A DNA stretch of 64,000 nt, taken from the NCBI RefSeq assembly GCF_033097365.1, contig NZ_AP028461.1, positions 11,869,501 to 11,933,500 on the forward strand. The letters are read 5' to 3'. Shown here one piece after another: positions 9,170-19,523 of the stretch. The notes beneath the pieces are model-generated. The model did no database searches. It had not been told where the DNA came from and saw only the letters and a program-made list of their open reading frames with translations. This stretch comes from Actinoplanes sichuanensis (GTDB lineage: Bacteria; Actinomycetota; Actinomycetes; Mycobacteriales; Micromonosporaceae). The position numbers and the translations under genes are program-made. The stretch's first letter is position 1; every line of letters begins with the position of its first letter.

Positions 9170-9615
9170 GACCGCGGCCTCCGCAGAAGATCCTGCTGGG
9201 CCTTCCAGAGCTCTTCCTCCCGGTCCGCCACGTCTCGGTTGAGGGCGATCCGTTCATCTGTCTCGTCCGGATAGGCCGCGTAATACCGCAGGGCGACGTG
9301 GACCTGGGCGACCGAGAGGCCGGTGACCGTGCTCAGCTCCCCGACGAGTTCGGCGTCGCTGATCTGCGGATCCTCGTAGCGGATGTCCTTCAGCGCGGCG
9401 ATGACCTCCCAAACGTCCGGCCCGCCGGCCAACGCCGCCCGGCGTCCGGTGGGGCCGGGCCGGAAGTTGATCCCAGGGTGTTCGTGCGCCTTCAGGGCTT
9501 CGTCGATGAACATGTTGGCGACCGAGGACGATGACGTACCCGGGTGCTCTCGAACATATCGGTCGAGGCGGGCTAGCACCGTCTCGTCGAAACGAACCGA
9601 ACGTGGAGCGGTCAT
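9166..9615 (-). CDS. DUF433/ribbon-helix-helix-like antitoxin
   Basis: A 149-residue partner of the DUF5615 toxin. The N-terminus SVRFDETVLARLDRYVREHPG looks like a ribbon-helix-helix DNA-binding unit. The middle, GINFRPGPTGRRAALAGGPDVWEVIAALKD, matches the DUF433 pattern (PGI.. GRRA.. G..DVWEVI) seen in antitoxins of DUF5615 proteins. The C-terminal charged helix may hold the toxin. ATG 9615 lies exactly 6 nt after a TACAAT -10 box, so the mRNA is probably leaderless. A small palindrome there (CTACATTGTAG, 9618-9628) would suit autorepression. Confidence 0.78.
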   Translation of the reverse strand: MTAPRSVRFDETVLARLDRYVREHPGTSSSSVANMFIDEALKAHEHPGINFRPGPTGRRAALAGGPDVWEVIAALKDIRYEDPQISDAELVGELSTVTGLSVAQVHVALRYYAAYPDETDERIALNRDVADREEELWKAQQDLLRRPRS

Positions 9616-9621
9616 GGCTAC

Positions 9622-9650
9622 ATTGTAGTCATCTGTAGTCGCCGGGTCGA
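9622..9650 (-). promoter_or_regulatory. Leaderless promoter of the DUF433/DUF5615 module
   Basis: On the minus strand: -35 TCGACC, 17-bp spacer, -10 TACAAT, then 6 nt to the antitoxin ATG, so transcription should start at or beside the start codon. The -10 is embedded in the palindrome CTACATTGTAG, and TGTAGTC is repeated 10 bp apart (9624 and 9634), a plausible self-operator. Confidence 0.6.
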
Positions 9651-9703
9651 TCTTCCGCGAAAATAGCGGGCGCCGAGGTGGGGTGGGGCGGCAGACTCGC
9701 GGG

Positions 9704-10288
9704 ATGCCTTTCGATGATGTCGCGGGCCTCTCCTCTGCCTGGGCGGCCGGGGCGAAGGTCAAGTTTCTCTACTTCTGGAAGCACGATCGTGAGCGGGACG
9801 GCCGGATCGGTGCCGGGTGCCTGAGCCAGTGGTGGCCGGGCCGGTTCGAGGTGGACGGGCACACGTTCGCCACGGCCGAGCACTACATGATGTGGCGCAA
9901 GGCGGTGCTCTTCGGCGATGACGTGATGGCCGGGCGCATCCTGACCGCGTCGCATCCGCATCAGGCGAAACGGTTCGGTGGGCTGGTGTCCGGGTTCGAT
10001 CAGGCGGTCTGGGACGCACACCGCACACCGATCGTGGTCGCCGGGAACCTCGCGAAGTTCGGGCAGGATCCGGCGCTGCGGGAGTATCTGCTGACCACGG
10101 GACGGCGGGTGCTCGTCGAGGCGAGTCCGCTCGACCGGATCTGGGGCATCGGGCTGACCGCCGACGATCCGCGCGCGGGTGACCCGTACCGCTGGAGGGG
10201 TTTGAATCTTCTGGGTTTCGCCCTGATGCGGGTCCGGGCGGAGCTGGCGGGGACCGTGACCGGCCCCCGCCGCTCAGCCGGTCAGTAG
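9704..10288 (+). CDS. NADAR-domain (YbiA-like) protein
   Basis: A 194-residue protein of the NADAR family. Diagnostic pieces are KVKFLYFWKH at the start, WWPGRFEVDGHTFATAEHYMMWRKAVLFGD with the Glu-His pair and the Met-rich helix, and PYRWRGLNLLGFALMRVR at the end. YbiA-type members are N-glycosidases that hydrolyse early riboflavin intermediates; others act on ADP-ribose conjugates, so the exact reaction is open. The ATG at 9704 is preferred over a GTG seven codons upstream because homology begins just after it. It ends 7 nt inside the convergent gene that follows. Confidence 0.88.
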   Translation: MPFDDVAGLSSAWAAGAKVKFLYFWKHDRERDGRIGAGCLSQWWPGRFEVDGHTFATAEHYMMWRKAVLFGDDVMAGRILTASHPHQAKRFGGLVSGFDQAVWDAHRTPIVVAGNLAKFGQDPALREYLLTTGRRVLVEASPLDRIWGIGLTADDPRAGDPYRWRGLNLLGFALMRVRAELAGTVTGPRRSAGQ

Positions 10289-10905
10289 ACCTCCAGGCCG
10301 TTCGAGAAGCCGTCCGGATCGAAGGCGTTCGAGTCGTACGCCCACGGGCTGAAACCACCGCCGTCGTAGAGCCACGGCGTGTACTGGCGGTAGCCGTTCT
10401 GGTCGCGGCCGCCGAGGTCGACAGTCTTGATGGAGACGCGCAGGTCGTACAGGTCGATCGCGGCCGGCATGGTCCGCGTCTCCAGGCAGACCCGCACCCG
10501 GTCCGGGTCGAAGTAGTTGGTGTCGAACGCGTCGGGGCTCATGCTGCCGCCCTGGCTGGCCCAGGCCGTCCACTGGACCGGGCCGGTCTCCGAACCGTTG
10601 CGGTCCTGCACCTGGATGCCGAGCCGGATGTCCCGGTCGCCGAGTCTCCCGCGCGGGGCGGGCATCAGCAGCACCCGGGCGCCGTCGGGGTCGAAGGCGT
10701 TCGGGTCGCCGGCCCAATCGGAGCAGCCGCCGCCGAACGTGGCGAACGGGGTCATCTGCATCTGCCCGATCTCGTAGCCGTTGTCGATGAGCTGGATGCC
10801 GATCTGGAAGTTGGGCAGGTCGGAGGCGGCCGCCGCCGGGGCCGCCCCGGTGAAGACCAGTGCGCCGGTCGCCGCGAGCGCCGCCAGCGTACGAAGAAGT
10901 CGCAT
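10282..10905 (-). CDS. Secreted protein with three internal repeats, unknown function
   Basis: A 207-residue exported protein: signal peptide of about 27 residues ending APAAAASDLP. The mature chain is three copies of a unit of about 55-60 residues. Each opens with a strand such as IGIQLIDNGYEIG, IGIQVQDRNGSETG or VSIKTVDLGGRDQNG, continues QW/QYTPW and a Gly-rich turn, and ends in (N/D)xFDPDxxRV. Cysteines are present in units one and two. The regular pattern suggests a small beta-repeat structure. I do not recognise a named domain. It precedes, in the same direction but 63 nt away, the frameshifted SARP-type regulator. Confidence 0.75.
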   Translation of the reverse strand: MRLLRTLAALAATGALVFTGAAPAAAASDLPNFQIGIQLIDNGYEIGQMQMTPFATFGGGCSDWAGDPNAFDPDGARVLLMPAPRGRLGDRDIRLGIQVQDRNGSETGPVQWTAWASQGGSMSPDAFDTNYFDPDRVRVCLETRTMPAAIDLYDLRVSIKTVDLGGRDQNGYRQYTPWLYDGGGFSPWAYDSNAFDPDGFSNGLEVY

Positions 10906-10968
10906 GATGTCTCGTCCCTCCTGGACGTCGGTTGTCGTGCTGGGAGGGACCGTAGGAATCGGCTCTGG

Positions 10969-13889
10969 TCAGCGACTGGACTCCGGCGGGACGACACTGG
11001 ACAGTCCGCGTAGTGCGCGTTCCCGCTGGTGGTGGTCGCCGATCTCGGTGGCCAGGGTGAGCGCCGACCGGTGGTGGGCGCGGGCCGGTCCGAACCGTCC
11101 GGCGGCGGTCAGCGCCTCGCCGAGGCTGTTGCCGGCGTCCGCCTCACCGGCCCGTTCGCCGAGCCGGCTGAACGTGACGAGCGCCTGCCGCAGCAGGTCG
11201 ATCGCGGTGTCGTGGTCACCGGCGCGGAGCCGGGCCAGGCCGAGGGCGTTCAACGCGTAACCCTCGCCGCCGGGTTCGTTGTTGCCGCGGCACAGGGTCA
11301 GCGCGGTCCCGGACAGGGCGGCGGCCCGTTCGTGCTCCCCGCGCCGCAGGGCGAGGTGAGCCAGGCTGATCAGCGCGTACGCCTCCCCGACGGCGTCACC
11401 GATGCGCCGGTTGATGACCACCGCCGCGCCGAGCCGGTCGGCGGCCTCGTCCGGGTGGCCCTGCCGGAGCAGCACCTGGCCCAGGTTGCCGAGGGCACGG
11501 GCCTCCCCGGTGGCGTCGCCGGCGGTCCGGCACAGGTCGATCGCCTCACCCAGCAGGGCGGCCGCCTCGGCGTACCGGCCCTGCCGTTCGTGCAGGTGAC
11601 CCAGGTTGCCGAGAGCGCGGGCCCGGGCCGCCGGGTCGGTGGTGGTCGCGGCCGCCCGGCGCAGCCGCAGCTCGGCCTCCGGGTAGCGGCCCTGCTGAGC
11701 GAGGATCACCGCGAAGTTGGTCTCCAGGTGCGCCTCCTGCCGGGGGTCGCCGAGCCGGGCGGCGGCCCGCAGCGCGTGCGTGTGCAGGGTGGCCGCCTCG
11801 TCGTGGTGCCCGCCGGCCTCCACGTAGCGCAGCAGCACCAGGGTGAGGGCGGTGGTGTGTTCGGGGCGGCCGTGGCGTTCGGCGTGCACGGCGGTGGCGA
11901 CCAGGTTGGCGCGTTCGGCGTCCAGCCAGGCCAGGCTGCGGGCGGCGGTGTCCAGCCGGGGGCCGGGTAGGTCCGGGACGGCGTCGTCCGGGCCGGTGCT
12001 GTCGACGAGGCGGCGGCGTTCGGCCGGGTACATGGTCTCGGCGGCGGTCTGTGCGGCGAGGCGGTAGTAGTGCAGCAGCCGGTCCAGGGCCGGTCCGGCC
12101 TCGTCGTCGGTGGCGGCGAGCCGGGCGGCGTAGGCCCGGAGCAGGTCGTGCAACACGAACCGGTCGTTGTCGGTGCGCCGGATCAGATGCGCGCGGGTGA
12201 GGACGTCGACGGCGGGACGGCTGTCGCCGCAGAGCGCGGTCAGGGCGTGCGTGTCGATGTCCGGGCCGGGATGCACGCCGAGCAGCCGGAAGAGCCGGGC
12301 GGCCGGTGGCGGCAGGTGGCCGTACGACCAGGAGAGCACCACCCCGACGTCGGTCTGCGGGTCGCCGCCGGTGGCCAGCAGGTCGAGCCGCCGGTGCCGG
12401 TCGGACAGTTCACCGACCAGGTCGGCGAGCGGGACGCCCCGCATCAGGGCCAGTTCGGCGGCGATCCGCAGGGCGAGCGGGAGGCGGGCGCACTGCACGG
12501 CGAGCGCGGTGACCGCGGACTCGTCGCCGGTGCGGGACCGCAGCAGCCGCCCGACCAGGGCGACGGCGTCGGTGAGCGGCAGCAGGTCCAGTTCGAGGCG
12601 GTCGGCGCCCTGCCCGGCGACCAGCCCGGCGAGCGAGTCCCGGCTGGTCACGAGCACGACGCAGGAACCGGCGCCGGGCAGCAGCGGGCGGACCTGCTCG
12701 ACGGTGGCGGCGTTGTCGAGCAGCAGCAGCATCCGGCGGCCGGCCAGCAGGCTGCGCAGCCGGGCCGAACGTTCGTCCAGGCCGGGTGGGATCTGGTCGG
12801 CGGGCAGGCCGAGCGAACGCAGCAGGCCGGCCAGCGCGTCACCCGCCGCGACGGGCTGCTCCGGATGGTATCCGCGCAGGTCAGCGTAGAGTTGCCCGTC
12901 CGGGAAACGGTCCCGCGCCCGATGTCCCCAGCGCACCGCGAGGCTGGTCTTGCCGACCCCGGCGGTCCCGGAGATCACCACGATCCGCTGGCCGGCATCG
13001 ATGATGCCGGCCAGATCAGACATCTCGGCCACCCGGCCGGTGAAACCCGCGGTCTCTCCCGGCAGTTCGGCCGGTGGCGGCGCCGTTCGCGCCTTCGGCG
13101 GGGGAGGGGATACGGCCACTCCCGGCCCGGCCGGAGCGGACAACGGCAGGCCGCCCCGATCCTCGGCGAGGAGCTTCTCGTGCGCCGCCGTCAACTCCGG
13201 CCCCGGATCCACGCCGAGTTCCTCGGCCAGTCGTGCCCGTACCGCGTGATATGTCTCGAACGCCTCGGCCCGTCGGCCCGCCGCACGCAGGGCGTCGATG
13301 AGCCGCGCCTGCCCGGCCTCGTCGAGTGGCCGCGCGGCGGCCGCCTCGGTGAGCAGCCGGACGGCCCGCCCGGTGTGCCGTCGGCGAGCATCACCGCCGC
13401 ATACCGGGTCAGTACCGACCGCCGCTCCTCGCCGAGCGCGACCACCGCCGGGTGCCGGCCGAGCGCCGGCACGTCGGCGAACGGCTCGCCGTGCGGCCAG
13501 ACCCGCAGCGCCGCGTCGAGCCGCCGGTCGTCGTGGTCCTGCCCGGCCTGCCGGACCAGCCGCCGGAACTCGGCGAGGTCGACACCGCCGGGCGCCCCGG
13601 CGAACCGGTATCCGTCCCCGGCCAGCGGGATCACCGCGCTGACCTGTCGCGCGGGCCGGTCCGGTTCGAGGGCCCGCCGCAGGTGCTTGACCCGGGTCTG
13701 CAGGACGTTGACGGCGCTGTCCGGCGGTTCGTCGTCCCACAGCGAGTGCACGAGCGCGGCCCGGCTGACCGGTTGCCCGCCGGCGAGGATCAGCAGCCCG
13801 AGGACGGCCCGCTGCCCGGCCGGCCCGAGATCGGCGGGTTCGCCGTCGACCCAGGCCCGGGTGAGGCCGAGAACCTGTATCCGCAGCAC
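10969..13889 (-). pseudogene. AfsR/SARP-type regulator (BTAD - NB-ARC - TPR), frameshifted near 13377
   Basis: The gene reads as one AfsR-like protein only if one base is added around 13377. From GTG 13889 the first frame encodes the winged-helix start VLRIQVLGLTRAWVDGEPADLG and the BTAD domain up to AAVMLADG. The second frame continues with TGRAVRLLTEAAAARPLDEAG, a hinge, the NTPase with intact P-loop VISGTAGVGKTSLAVRWG, a winged helix and C-terminal tetratricopeptide repeats (LGNLGHLHERQGRYAEAAAL and similar) to 10969. A missing C in GGC(C)ACACC would restore DGHTGRAV. There is no slippery heptamer, so this is a true disruption or a sequencing error. Intact homologues activate secondary-metabolite or secreted-enzyme genes. 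Confidence 0.8.
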
Positions 13890-13972
13890 CAGTCCCCATC
13901 CAGTCGTAATCCAGTGACGAACGTCAGTGTCTGGTGTCGAGGATGGAGAGCACTGACGCAGGGGGAAAGAGA

Positions 13973-14350
13973 ATGTCGCGAATCTTCCGATCGTTGCTGG
14001 GTGTCGTCGTGGTGCTGCCGGCCCCGGTCGCCGTGACCGTGGACGGGTGTGCGGTGGGCTATGCGTGGCGACAGCTGGACGTGTCCGTGCACCAGGCGGC
14101 ACTGTCCATCAAGAACACCGGGACGGAGACGCTCAAGGGGTGGACGTTGCGGTTCACGCTCCCGGCGAGCCAGAAGATCCTGATGGTCAAGGGGGCTTCG
14201 CTGGAGAGCCCGTCAGGTTCGGTGGTGGCCCACGACATCGTGGTGAACGCGGTCGTCGAGCCGGGCGGCACGGTCGCCGTCTCCTATCAGGCGACCGGCG
14301 CGGGCGGCCTGGCGAGCGACTTCAGCGTCAACGGCCTCCCGTGCACCTGA
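13973..14350 (+). CDS. Secreted CBM2-like carbohydrate-binding protein
   Basis: A 125-residue protein with a signal segment (MSRIFRSLLGVVVVLPAPVAV) and then a single beta-sandwich domain resembling family 2 carbohydrate-binding modules. The pattern is a first Cys (CAVGYAW), SIKNTGTETLKGWTLRFTLP, SGSVVAHD, VVEPGGTVAVSYQATG and a final NGLPCT, so the two cysteines at the ends would pair as in CBM2. Several surface aromatics usual in cellulose binders are missing, so ligand binding is uncertain. There is no catalytic domain. The start ATG at 13973 follows AGGGGGAAAG. It is divergent from the SARP-type gene. Confidence 0.72.
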   Translation: MSRIFRSLLGVVVVLPAPVAVTVDGCAVGYAWRQLDVSVHQAALSIKNTGTETLKGWTLRFTLPASQKILMVKGASLESPSGSVVAHDIVVNAVVEPGGTVAVSYQATGAGGLASDFSVNGLPCT

Positions 14351-14369
14351 AGCCGCCCCGGGCTGGTCG

Positions 14370-14751
14370 TCAGGGCTGTTCCGGGGCGGTCGGGACGGCT
14401 CGGGGAGCCGGCCGGATCTCGGGAGCGGCGGGTGGCCGTACCGGATGAAGGGTCTGCCTCGGGTGGTAGCCCTCTCGGCGAAGCCAGTGCTCGGTGTAGA
14501 CGATGCGGTCCGGACTGACGACGACGATCGTGCCGAGCGGCGGATCGTCCAGGGAGCGGGAACGTTCGACGTGGTCGGACTGCCAGCGCACGATCGGCCA
14601 GTAGGTGTCGAAGCCGGGTTCGTCCGGTTCGAGGATCCGCGCCGTGCCGAAGAGTTGGGCGCCGCGGCTGCTGGCCTGGCCGACGAGCGGCGCGAAGATC
14701 CCGGCCGAGACGCGGGGGTGACGGGCCGGCGAGCCACGGGTTCGTCGTCAT
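14370..14751 (-). pseudogene. Remnant of a pyridoxamine 5'-phosphate oxidase-family (FMN/F420) protein
   Basis: One frame encodes ARHPRVSAGIFAPLVGQASS, then FGTARILEPDEPGFDTYWPI, then PDRIVYTEHWLRREG to the stop at 14370. This is the second half of a split-barrel flavin/F420-binding protein. No start codon serves this frame upstream: it runs into a stop, while the only well-placed ATG (14751) is in another frame and joins it only through a frameshift near 14725. The N-terminal half of the fold is absent. A short downstream translation from GTG 14591 (73 residues) is possible but would lack the cofactor site. Confidence 0.55.
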
Positions 14752-14762
14752 CGGGACATGAA

Positions 14763-14795
14763 ACACCGGGCGCCCCCGTTCAGGACGCCCGGTGT
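14763..14795 (-). terminator. Terminator after the trypsin-like protease gene
   Basis: Perfect 10-bp stem ACACCGGGCG / CGCCCGGTGT around a 13-nt loop, 35 nt beyond the protease stop codon. Confidence 0.65.
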
Positions 14796-14829
14796 GATCA
14801 TTTCTGGAGAGACGGAGTGCCGGAGCGGG

Positions 14830-15690
<861 letters not shown>

Positions 15691-15705
15691 TTATATCGTG
15701 TGTGG

Positions 15706-16221
15706 GTGACCTACTCTCCGGTTCCCGAGTTGAACCTGCTGAAGGCGTTTCAGGACGAGCACGGCTACGAGTCGTACTCGGAGTGTTTCGGCCTCGACGA
15801 CTGGAATGACGGTTCCGGCCTGACCGCCGGCTGGTCGAAGGATCCGGAGTTCCTGGCCCGGCTGACGCCGTTCGCCCGGGCCACCGGCGGCGGCTCGTTC
15901 TACGCGCTCTGGGCGGCCGGCGACGGCACGCTGCCGGTCGTGGTCTTCGGCGACGAGGGCGGCGAGCACGTGGTCGCCCGGGACGTGCGCGAGCTGTTCC
16001 AGTTGCTCACCTTCGACAGCGAGCCGATGGTCGACCACGACGGGGTGACCTTCTACCGTGACCCCGACGACGAGCACAGCGAGGCCCGCGACGAGTTCCT
16101 GGCCTGGCTGCAAACGCACTTCGGCCTGGCGGCCACCGACGACCCGGAGGGGATCGTCGGCGCCGCGCAGGCCGAGTACGGCGAGCGGTTCACCACCTGG
16201 AAGAGTGCCTACCTGGACTAG
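15706..16221 (+). CDS. SUKH (SMI1/KNR4)-like protein
   Basis: A 171-residue cytoplasmic protein. The core [47 protein letters not shown] and ELFQLLT follows the SUKH superfamily pattern (strand-rich, with the GxEG turn and final LL helix). SUKH proteins often act as immunity proteins against polymorphic toxins, but no toxin is adjacent. The start is one of two in-frame GTG codons (15700 or 15706). A TATATC -10-like box ends 8 nt before 15706, so a leaderless transcript is likely. Its stop overlaps that of the convergent carboxypeptidase gene. Confidence 0.72.
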   Translation: MTYSPVPELNLLKAFQDEHGYESYSECFGLDDWNDGSGLTAGWSKDPEFLARLTPFARATGGGSFYALWAAGDGTLPVVVFGDEGGEHVVARDVRELFQLLTFDSEPMVDHDGVTFYRDPDDEHSEARDEFLAWLQTHFGLAATDDPEGIVGAAQAEYGERFTTWKSAYLD

Positions 16222-17489
16222 GAGCAGTAGGTCGCCTGCTTGCCGATGACCTTGTACGGGCAGTCCGCCGCCTCGGCGATCATCAGAGCCGCCGTCCGGT
16301 TGCGGGCCGTCTCGGTCGGGATCACGCTGGCCGGCGGGTAGAAGCCGCCGCCGCCCGAGCTGCCCGGGTAGAGCTCGAAGGTGTAGGCGAAGATCTTGTG
16401 CACGCCCCACAGCCAGTCGAGCGAGTCACCGTCGGTGATGTAGAGGTCGCTGGACTGCTGCGGGGTGTAGCCGTTGGTCGCCGCCATCTGCCGGCCCAGG
16501 GTGGCGAACGTGTTGGCCTGGTCGGCGTTCATGCCGGTCGCGGTGTTCGCGGTGGTGTGCCCGTACGGCCACAGCACCAGCTTCGAGTACGAGTGGAAGT
16601 CGATCGCCGCCTTGATCTGCTGGACGCCACCGACCACCCGGCTGTTCACGAAGTCCCGGATCACCCTGGTCTCCGGCGCGGAGAACGCCGACGGGCCGCG
16701 GTAGGTGGCCGACGACGTGCTGCCGGAGGAGCCGCCACAGCAGCCCCAGTTGTAGGCGTAGTTCCGGTTCAGGTCGGTGCCGACGTTGCTGGAGCCGCTG
16801 TTCGGCTGCCGGTTCTTGCGCCACGAGCGGTAGCTGCCGGTGGCGATGTCGTACTCGACACCGTCCGGGTTCACCATCGGGATGATCCAGATCTCCCGGG
16901 TGTCGACGATGTTCTTGACCCGGGTGTCCGTCGCGTACGTCTTGGTGAACTGTCCGAGCAGGTAGAGCGCCTGCTCCACGGTCAGGTGCTCACGGGCGTG
17001 GTGGTTGGCGTCGTAGAGGACCTCGGGCTCGGCCTCGTCGGTGCCGACGTTGTCGGAGATCTTCACGGCCACGATGTCGCGGCCCTCGTAGGACTTGCCG
17101 AGCACCCGCTTGCTGGCGATCGCCGGGTAGGCGGCCACCACCGCGTTGACCTCGGCGATCGTCTCCGCGTAGTTGTGGTAGGCCGAGTCGGCGGACGGGA
17201 AGTCGAAGGTCTGCAGCACCGGTTCGACCTTGAACCCGAGTTTCTGCAGCTTGGCCACCTCGCCGGTGGTCGCGGTGACGGTCGCGACGCCGTGCTCGAA
17301 GTCCTCGATGGCGACACCGGTACGCGCGATGGCGTTGCGCTGACCCAGCGTGCGAACGTCGTAGATCTCGTACTCACCGGGCGGGGCGGGCTCGGCGACG
17401 GCCTCCGCCCCGGCGGGGGAGGAGGCGGAGATGGCCGCGGCCGCGCAGAACGTGACCGCGGCGAGTGCCGCGAGGGACCGTCGTCTCAT
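16218..17489 (-). CDS. Secreted zinc carboxypeptidase (M14 family)
   Basis: A 423-residue exported metallo-carboxypeptidase with a signal peptide (to about residue 29), an activation-type propeptide to about 105 and an M14 domain. Zinc ligands are H164 and E167 in [13 protein letters not shown] and the His of [17 protein letters not shown]. Substrate-binding NPDGVEYD and [13 protein letters not shown] (the Asn-Arg pair) and the catalytic Glu in AYTFELYPG follow. Such enzymes remove C-terminal residues from peptides; specificity is not certain. The C-terminal cysteines may form disulphides. With the neighbouring trypsin it suggests extracellular protein digestion. Confidence 0.93.
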   Translation of the reverse strand: MRRRSLAALAAVTFCAAAAISASSPAGAEAVAEPAPPGEYEIYDVRTLGQRNAIARTGVAIEDFEHGVATVTATTGEVAKLQKLGFKVEPVLQTFDFPSADSAYHNYAETIAEVNAVVAAYPAIASKRVLGKSYEGRDIVAVKISDNVGTDEAEPEVLYDANHHAREHLTVEQALYLLGQFTKTYATDTRVKNIVDTREIWIIPMVNPDGVEYDIATGSYRSWRKNRQPNSGSSNVGTDLNRNYAYNWGCCGGSSGSTSSATYRGPSAFSAPETRVIRDFVNSRVVGGVQQIKAAIDFHSYSKLVLWPYGHTTANTATGMNADQANTFATLGRQMAATNGYTPQQSSDLYITDGDSLDWLWGVHKIFAYTFELYPGSSGGGGFYPPASVIPTETARNRTAALMIAEAADCPYKVIGKQATYCS

Positions 17490-17557
17490 GAACGACCTCC
17501 GGATCTGGGGAAATGGTGCTCACAGCAAACCCCCAGGCATTGACGGCCAGCAATGCA

Positions 17558-18475
17558 TCAGGTCATGTCAATATGCCCCTGACCCTGACGTGATGACCGC
17601 CGGAATTCGGCCGGAAGATCGTCGGGTGGGGGTGGTGCGCCCAGGTCGGACGGCTGATAGCCGGAAGGGTATCCGGGGTAGGTGTGGTTGCGCTTGGGTT
17701 TGCCCAGCACCGATTCGCGCCGTGGTGGGAAAAATCGCAACGCCCGGGCGCGACTCTTCAAAGCGGCCGCGGCCAGCCCACCGACCCACCGCGGCGCCGG
17801 GTCAAAACCGAAGGCGCTCAGCATCCGCTCGTCGAGCATGCCCCGGACGCCGAGCCGTACGGCGGGCCGGGCGACGCGAGGGAACCAGGCCGCGAACAGT
17901 TCGACGGTGTATCGGCCGATCTCCCGGTTCGTGTCGGAATATACGAAATATCGCTCCTCGTAAGAAGTCTTGAAGGCGAGGAACGATGGGTAAGTGTCAG
18001 GAATATCCCGGATTCCCATCCGGGTGCCGACCGCACGGTAGTAGTGGAACGCCGCCAGTTTCTCGTTCTCATGGAGGGGGCGCCACCCGTAGAGAGCGAG
18101 CCAGTCGATCGGGTCATAGATGAAGGTCGACAGAACGTACAGCATGTCGTCGTTGCTGATCGCATACCGGCCATGCGCCCGGTTCACCACCTTCAGGGCC
18201 TCCCGACCCCGCGCCGAGTCGTAGCCGTGCGCGGCCATCTCGGCCATCAGCAGCGCCGTGTCGTCATAACGCCGCTGCGGCCGGTCCCGGAACTCCCCGG
18301 TCGCCGCCAGCAGCTTCGAGATGCTCGGCACGCAGTACGTCCGGAACAGCGCGAACTCCAGCGCCCGCGTGTAGTCCCAGGGGAACTCCCGGCCGGACGA
18401 GATCTGGTAGATCTCCAGATGGTCCTTCTCCGGATCGAGTGCCGCGATCCGGTCCCGCAGTTCGTAACGGCCCAT
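17558..18475 (-). CDS. MpaB-family oxygenase (DUF2236, latex-clearing-like fold)
   Basis: A 305-residue protein of the MpaB/rubber-oxygenase-like family. The pattern GREFPWDYTRALEFALFRTYCVPSISKLL at the start, GREALKVVNRAHGRYAISNDDMLYVLSTFIYDPIDWLALYGWRPL in the middle with the conserved Asn-Arg-xHG and histidine, and the later FFPPRRE region fit it. Members are haem proteins oxidising lipophilic or polyketide-like substrates. It starts 1 nt after the LLM oxidoreductase stop and is surely co-transcribed with it, so both may act on the same compound. The substrate is unknown. Confidence 0.8.
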   Translation of the reverse strand: MGRYELRDRIAALDPEKDHLEIYQISSGREFPWDYTRALEFALFRTYCVPSISKLLAATGEFRDRPQRRYDDTALLMAEMAAHGYDSARGREALKVVNRAHGRYAISNDDMLYVLSTFIYDPIDWLALYGWRPLHENEKLAAFHYYRAVGTRMGIRDIPDTYPSFLAFKTSYEERYFVYSDTNREIGRYTVELFAAWFPRVARPAVRLGVRGMLDERMLSAFGFDPAPRWVGGLAAAALKSRARALRFFPPRRESVLGKPKRNHTYPGYPSGYQPSDLGAPPPPDDLPAEFRRSSRQGQGHIDMT

Positions 18476-18476
18476 C

Positions 18477-19505
18477 TCAGCTGATCAGCTCCTTCACCTT
18501 GGACAGCAGGCGCTGCGGGTCGGCGTCGATCGGGGTCACGTTCAGCACGGTCACGCCGGCCTCCCGGAACGCGGCGATCCGGTCCCGCACGTACGACTCC
18601 GGACCGATCAGGCTGCTCAGCTCCAGCAGTTCGGCGGGGACCGCGGCGGCGGCCTCCTTCTTGCGGCCGGCCAGGTAGTGCTCCTGGATGAGGTCGGCCT
18701 CCTTCTCGAACCCGTACCGGCTGACCACGTCGTGGTAGAAGTTGCGGCCCTTCGCGCCCATGCCACCGACATAGAGGGCGATCAGCGGACGGGCGAGATC
18801 ACGTAACCCGAGAACGTCGTCGCCGATCGCCACCGGGCCGCCCGCGACGATCTCCAGCGGGGGGAGCGCCGCGTCGCGTTTCGAGAAGCCGGCCGTCAGC
18901 GAGGCGCCCCACACGTCGGCGGCCCGCTCCGGCACGTACAGGAACGGCAGCCACCCGTCGGCCACCTCGGCCGTCATCCGGACGTTCGCCCCACCCAGCG
19001 CCGCCACGTAGACCGGGATCGAGTCCCGTACCGGATGAGTCAGGATCTTGAGGGGTTTGCCCAGGCCGGTGCCCTGGCCCTCGGGCAGCGGGAGCTGGTA
19101 GAGGCCGTCGTGGGTGACCACCTCGCGCCGCCAGATCGACCGGCAGATCTCGATGATCTCGCGGGTCCGGCCGATCGGCTTGTCGTAGACGACCCCGTGC
19201 CAGCCCTCGATCACCTGCGGGCCGGAGGCGCCCAGGCCGAGGATCGCCCGGCCGCCGGACATCGCGTCCAGGCCGGCCGCGGTCTGCGCGAGCAGCGCCG
19301 GAGTGCGCGAATAGATCGGCAGGATCGCCGAGCCGATCTGCACCCGCTCGGTCTTGGCGGCCAGATACCCCATGATCGTGGGAGCGTCGAAGCCGTACGC
19401 CTCGGCCACCCAGAGCACGTCGAGCCCGGCGTCCTCCCATCCGGCCACCGTGTCGGCGGTCGCCCGTGGATCTCCGGCATACATCAGCGTCGTTGCGAGG
19501 CGCAT
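18477..19505 (-). CDS. LLM-class (luciferase-like) F420-dependent oxidoreductase
   Basis: A 342-residue TIM-barrel flavin/F420-dependent oxidoreductase. Visible are LATTLMYAGDPRATADTVAGWEDAGLDVLWVAEAYGFDA at the start, the RVQIGSAILPIYSRTPALLAQTAAGLDAMSGGRAILGLGASG core and a C-terminal VLNVTPIDADPQRL, all typical of the F420-binding LLM subfamily. It starts at ATG 19505 with GAGGAAAGG upstream. Its promoter faces the gntR gene and contains the shared TTTGATATTTGATA operator, so it belongs to that regulon with the downstream oxygenase. Confidence 0.87.
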   Translation of the reverse strand: MRLATTLMYAGDPRATADTVAGWEDAGLDVLWVAEAYGFDAPTIMGYLAAKTERVQIGSAILPIYSRTPALLAQTAAGLDAMSGGRAILGLGASGPQVIEGWHGVVYDKPIGRTREIIEICRSIWRREVVTHDGLYQLPLPEGQGTGLGKPLKILTHPVRDSIPVYVAALGGANVRMTAEVADGWLPFLYVPERAADVWGASLTAGFSKRDAALPPLEIVAGGPVAIGDDVLGLRDLARPLIALYVGGMGAKGRNFYHDVVSRYGFEKEADLIQEHYLAGRKKEAAAAVPAELLELSSLIGPESYVRDRIAAFREAGVTVLNVTPIDADPQRLLSKVKELIS

Positions 19506-19523
19506 CGGTCACCTTTCCTCTTT

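Noticed and set aside
13370..13385. Programmed ribosomal frameshift in the AfsR-type gene
   Set aside because: No slippery heptamer, no clear downstream structure and the family does not use frameshifting; a simple missing base explains it.
12070..13917. Long plus-strand open frame opposite the AfsR-type gene
   Set aside because: Antisense shadow; the opposite strand encodes clear BTAD, P-loop and TPR motifs.
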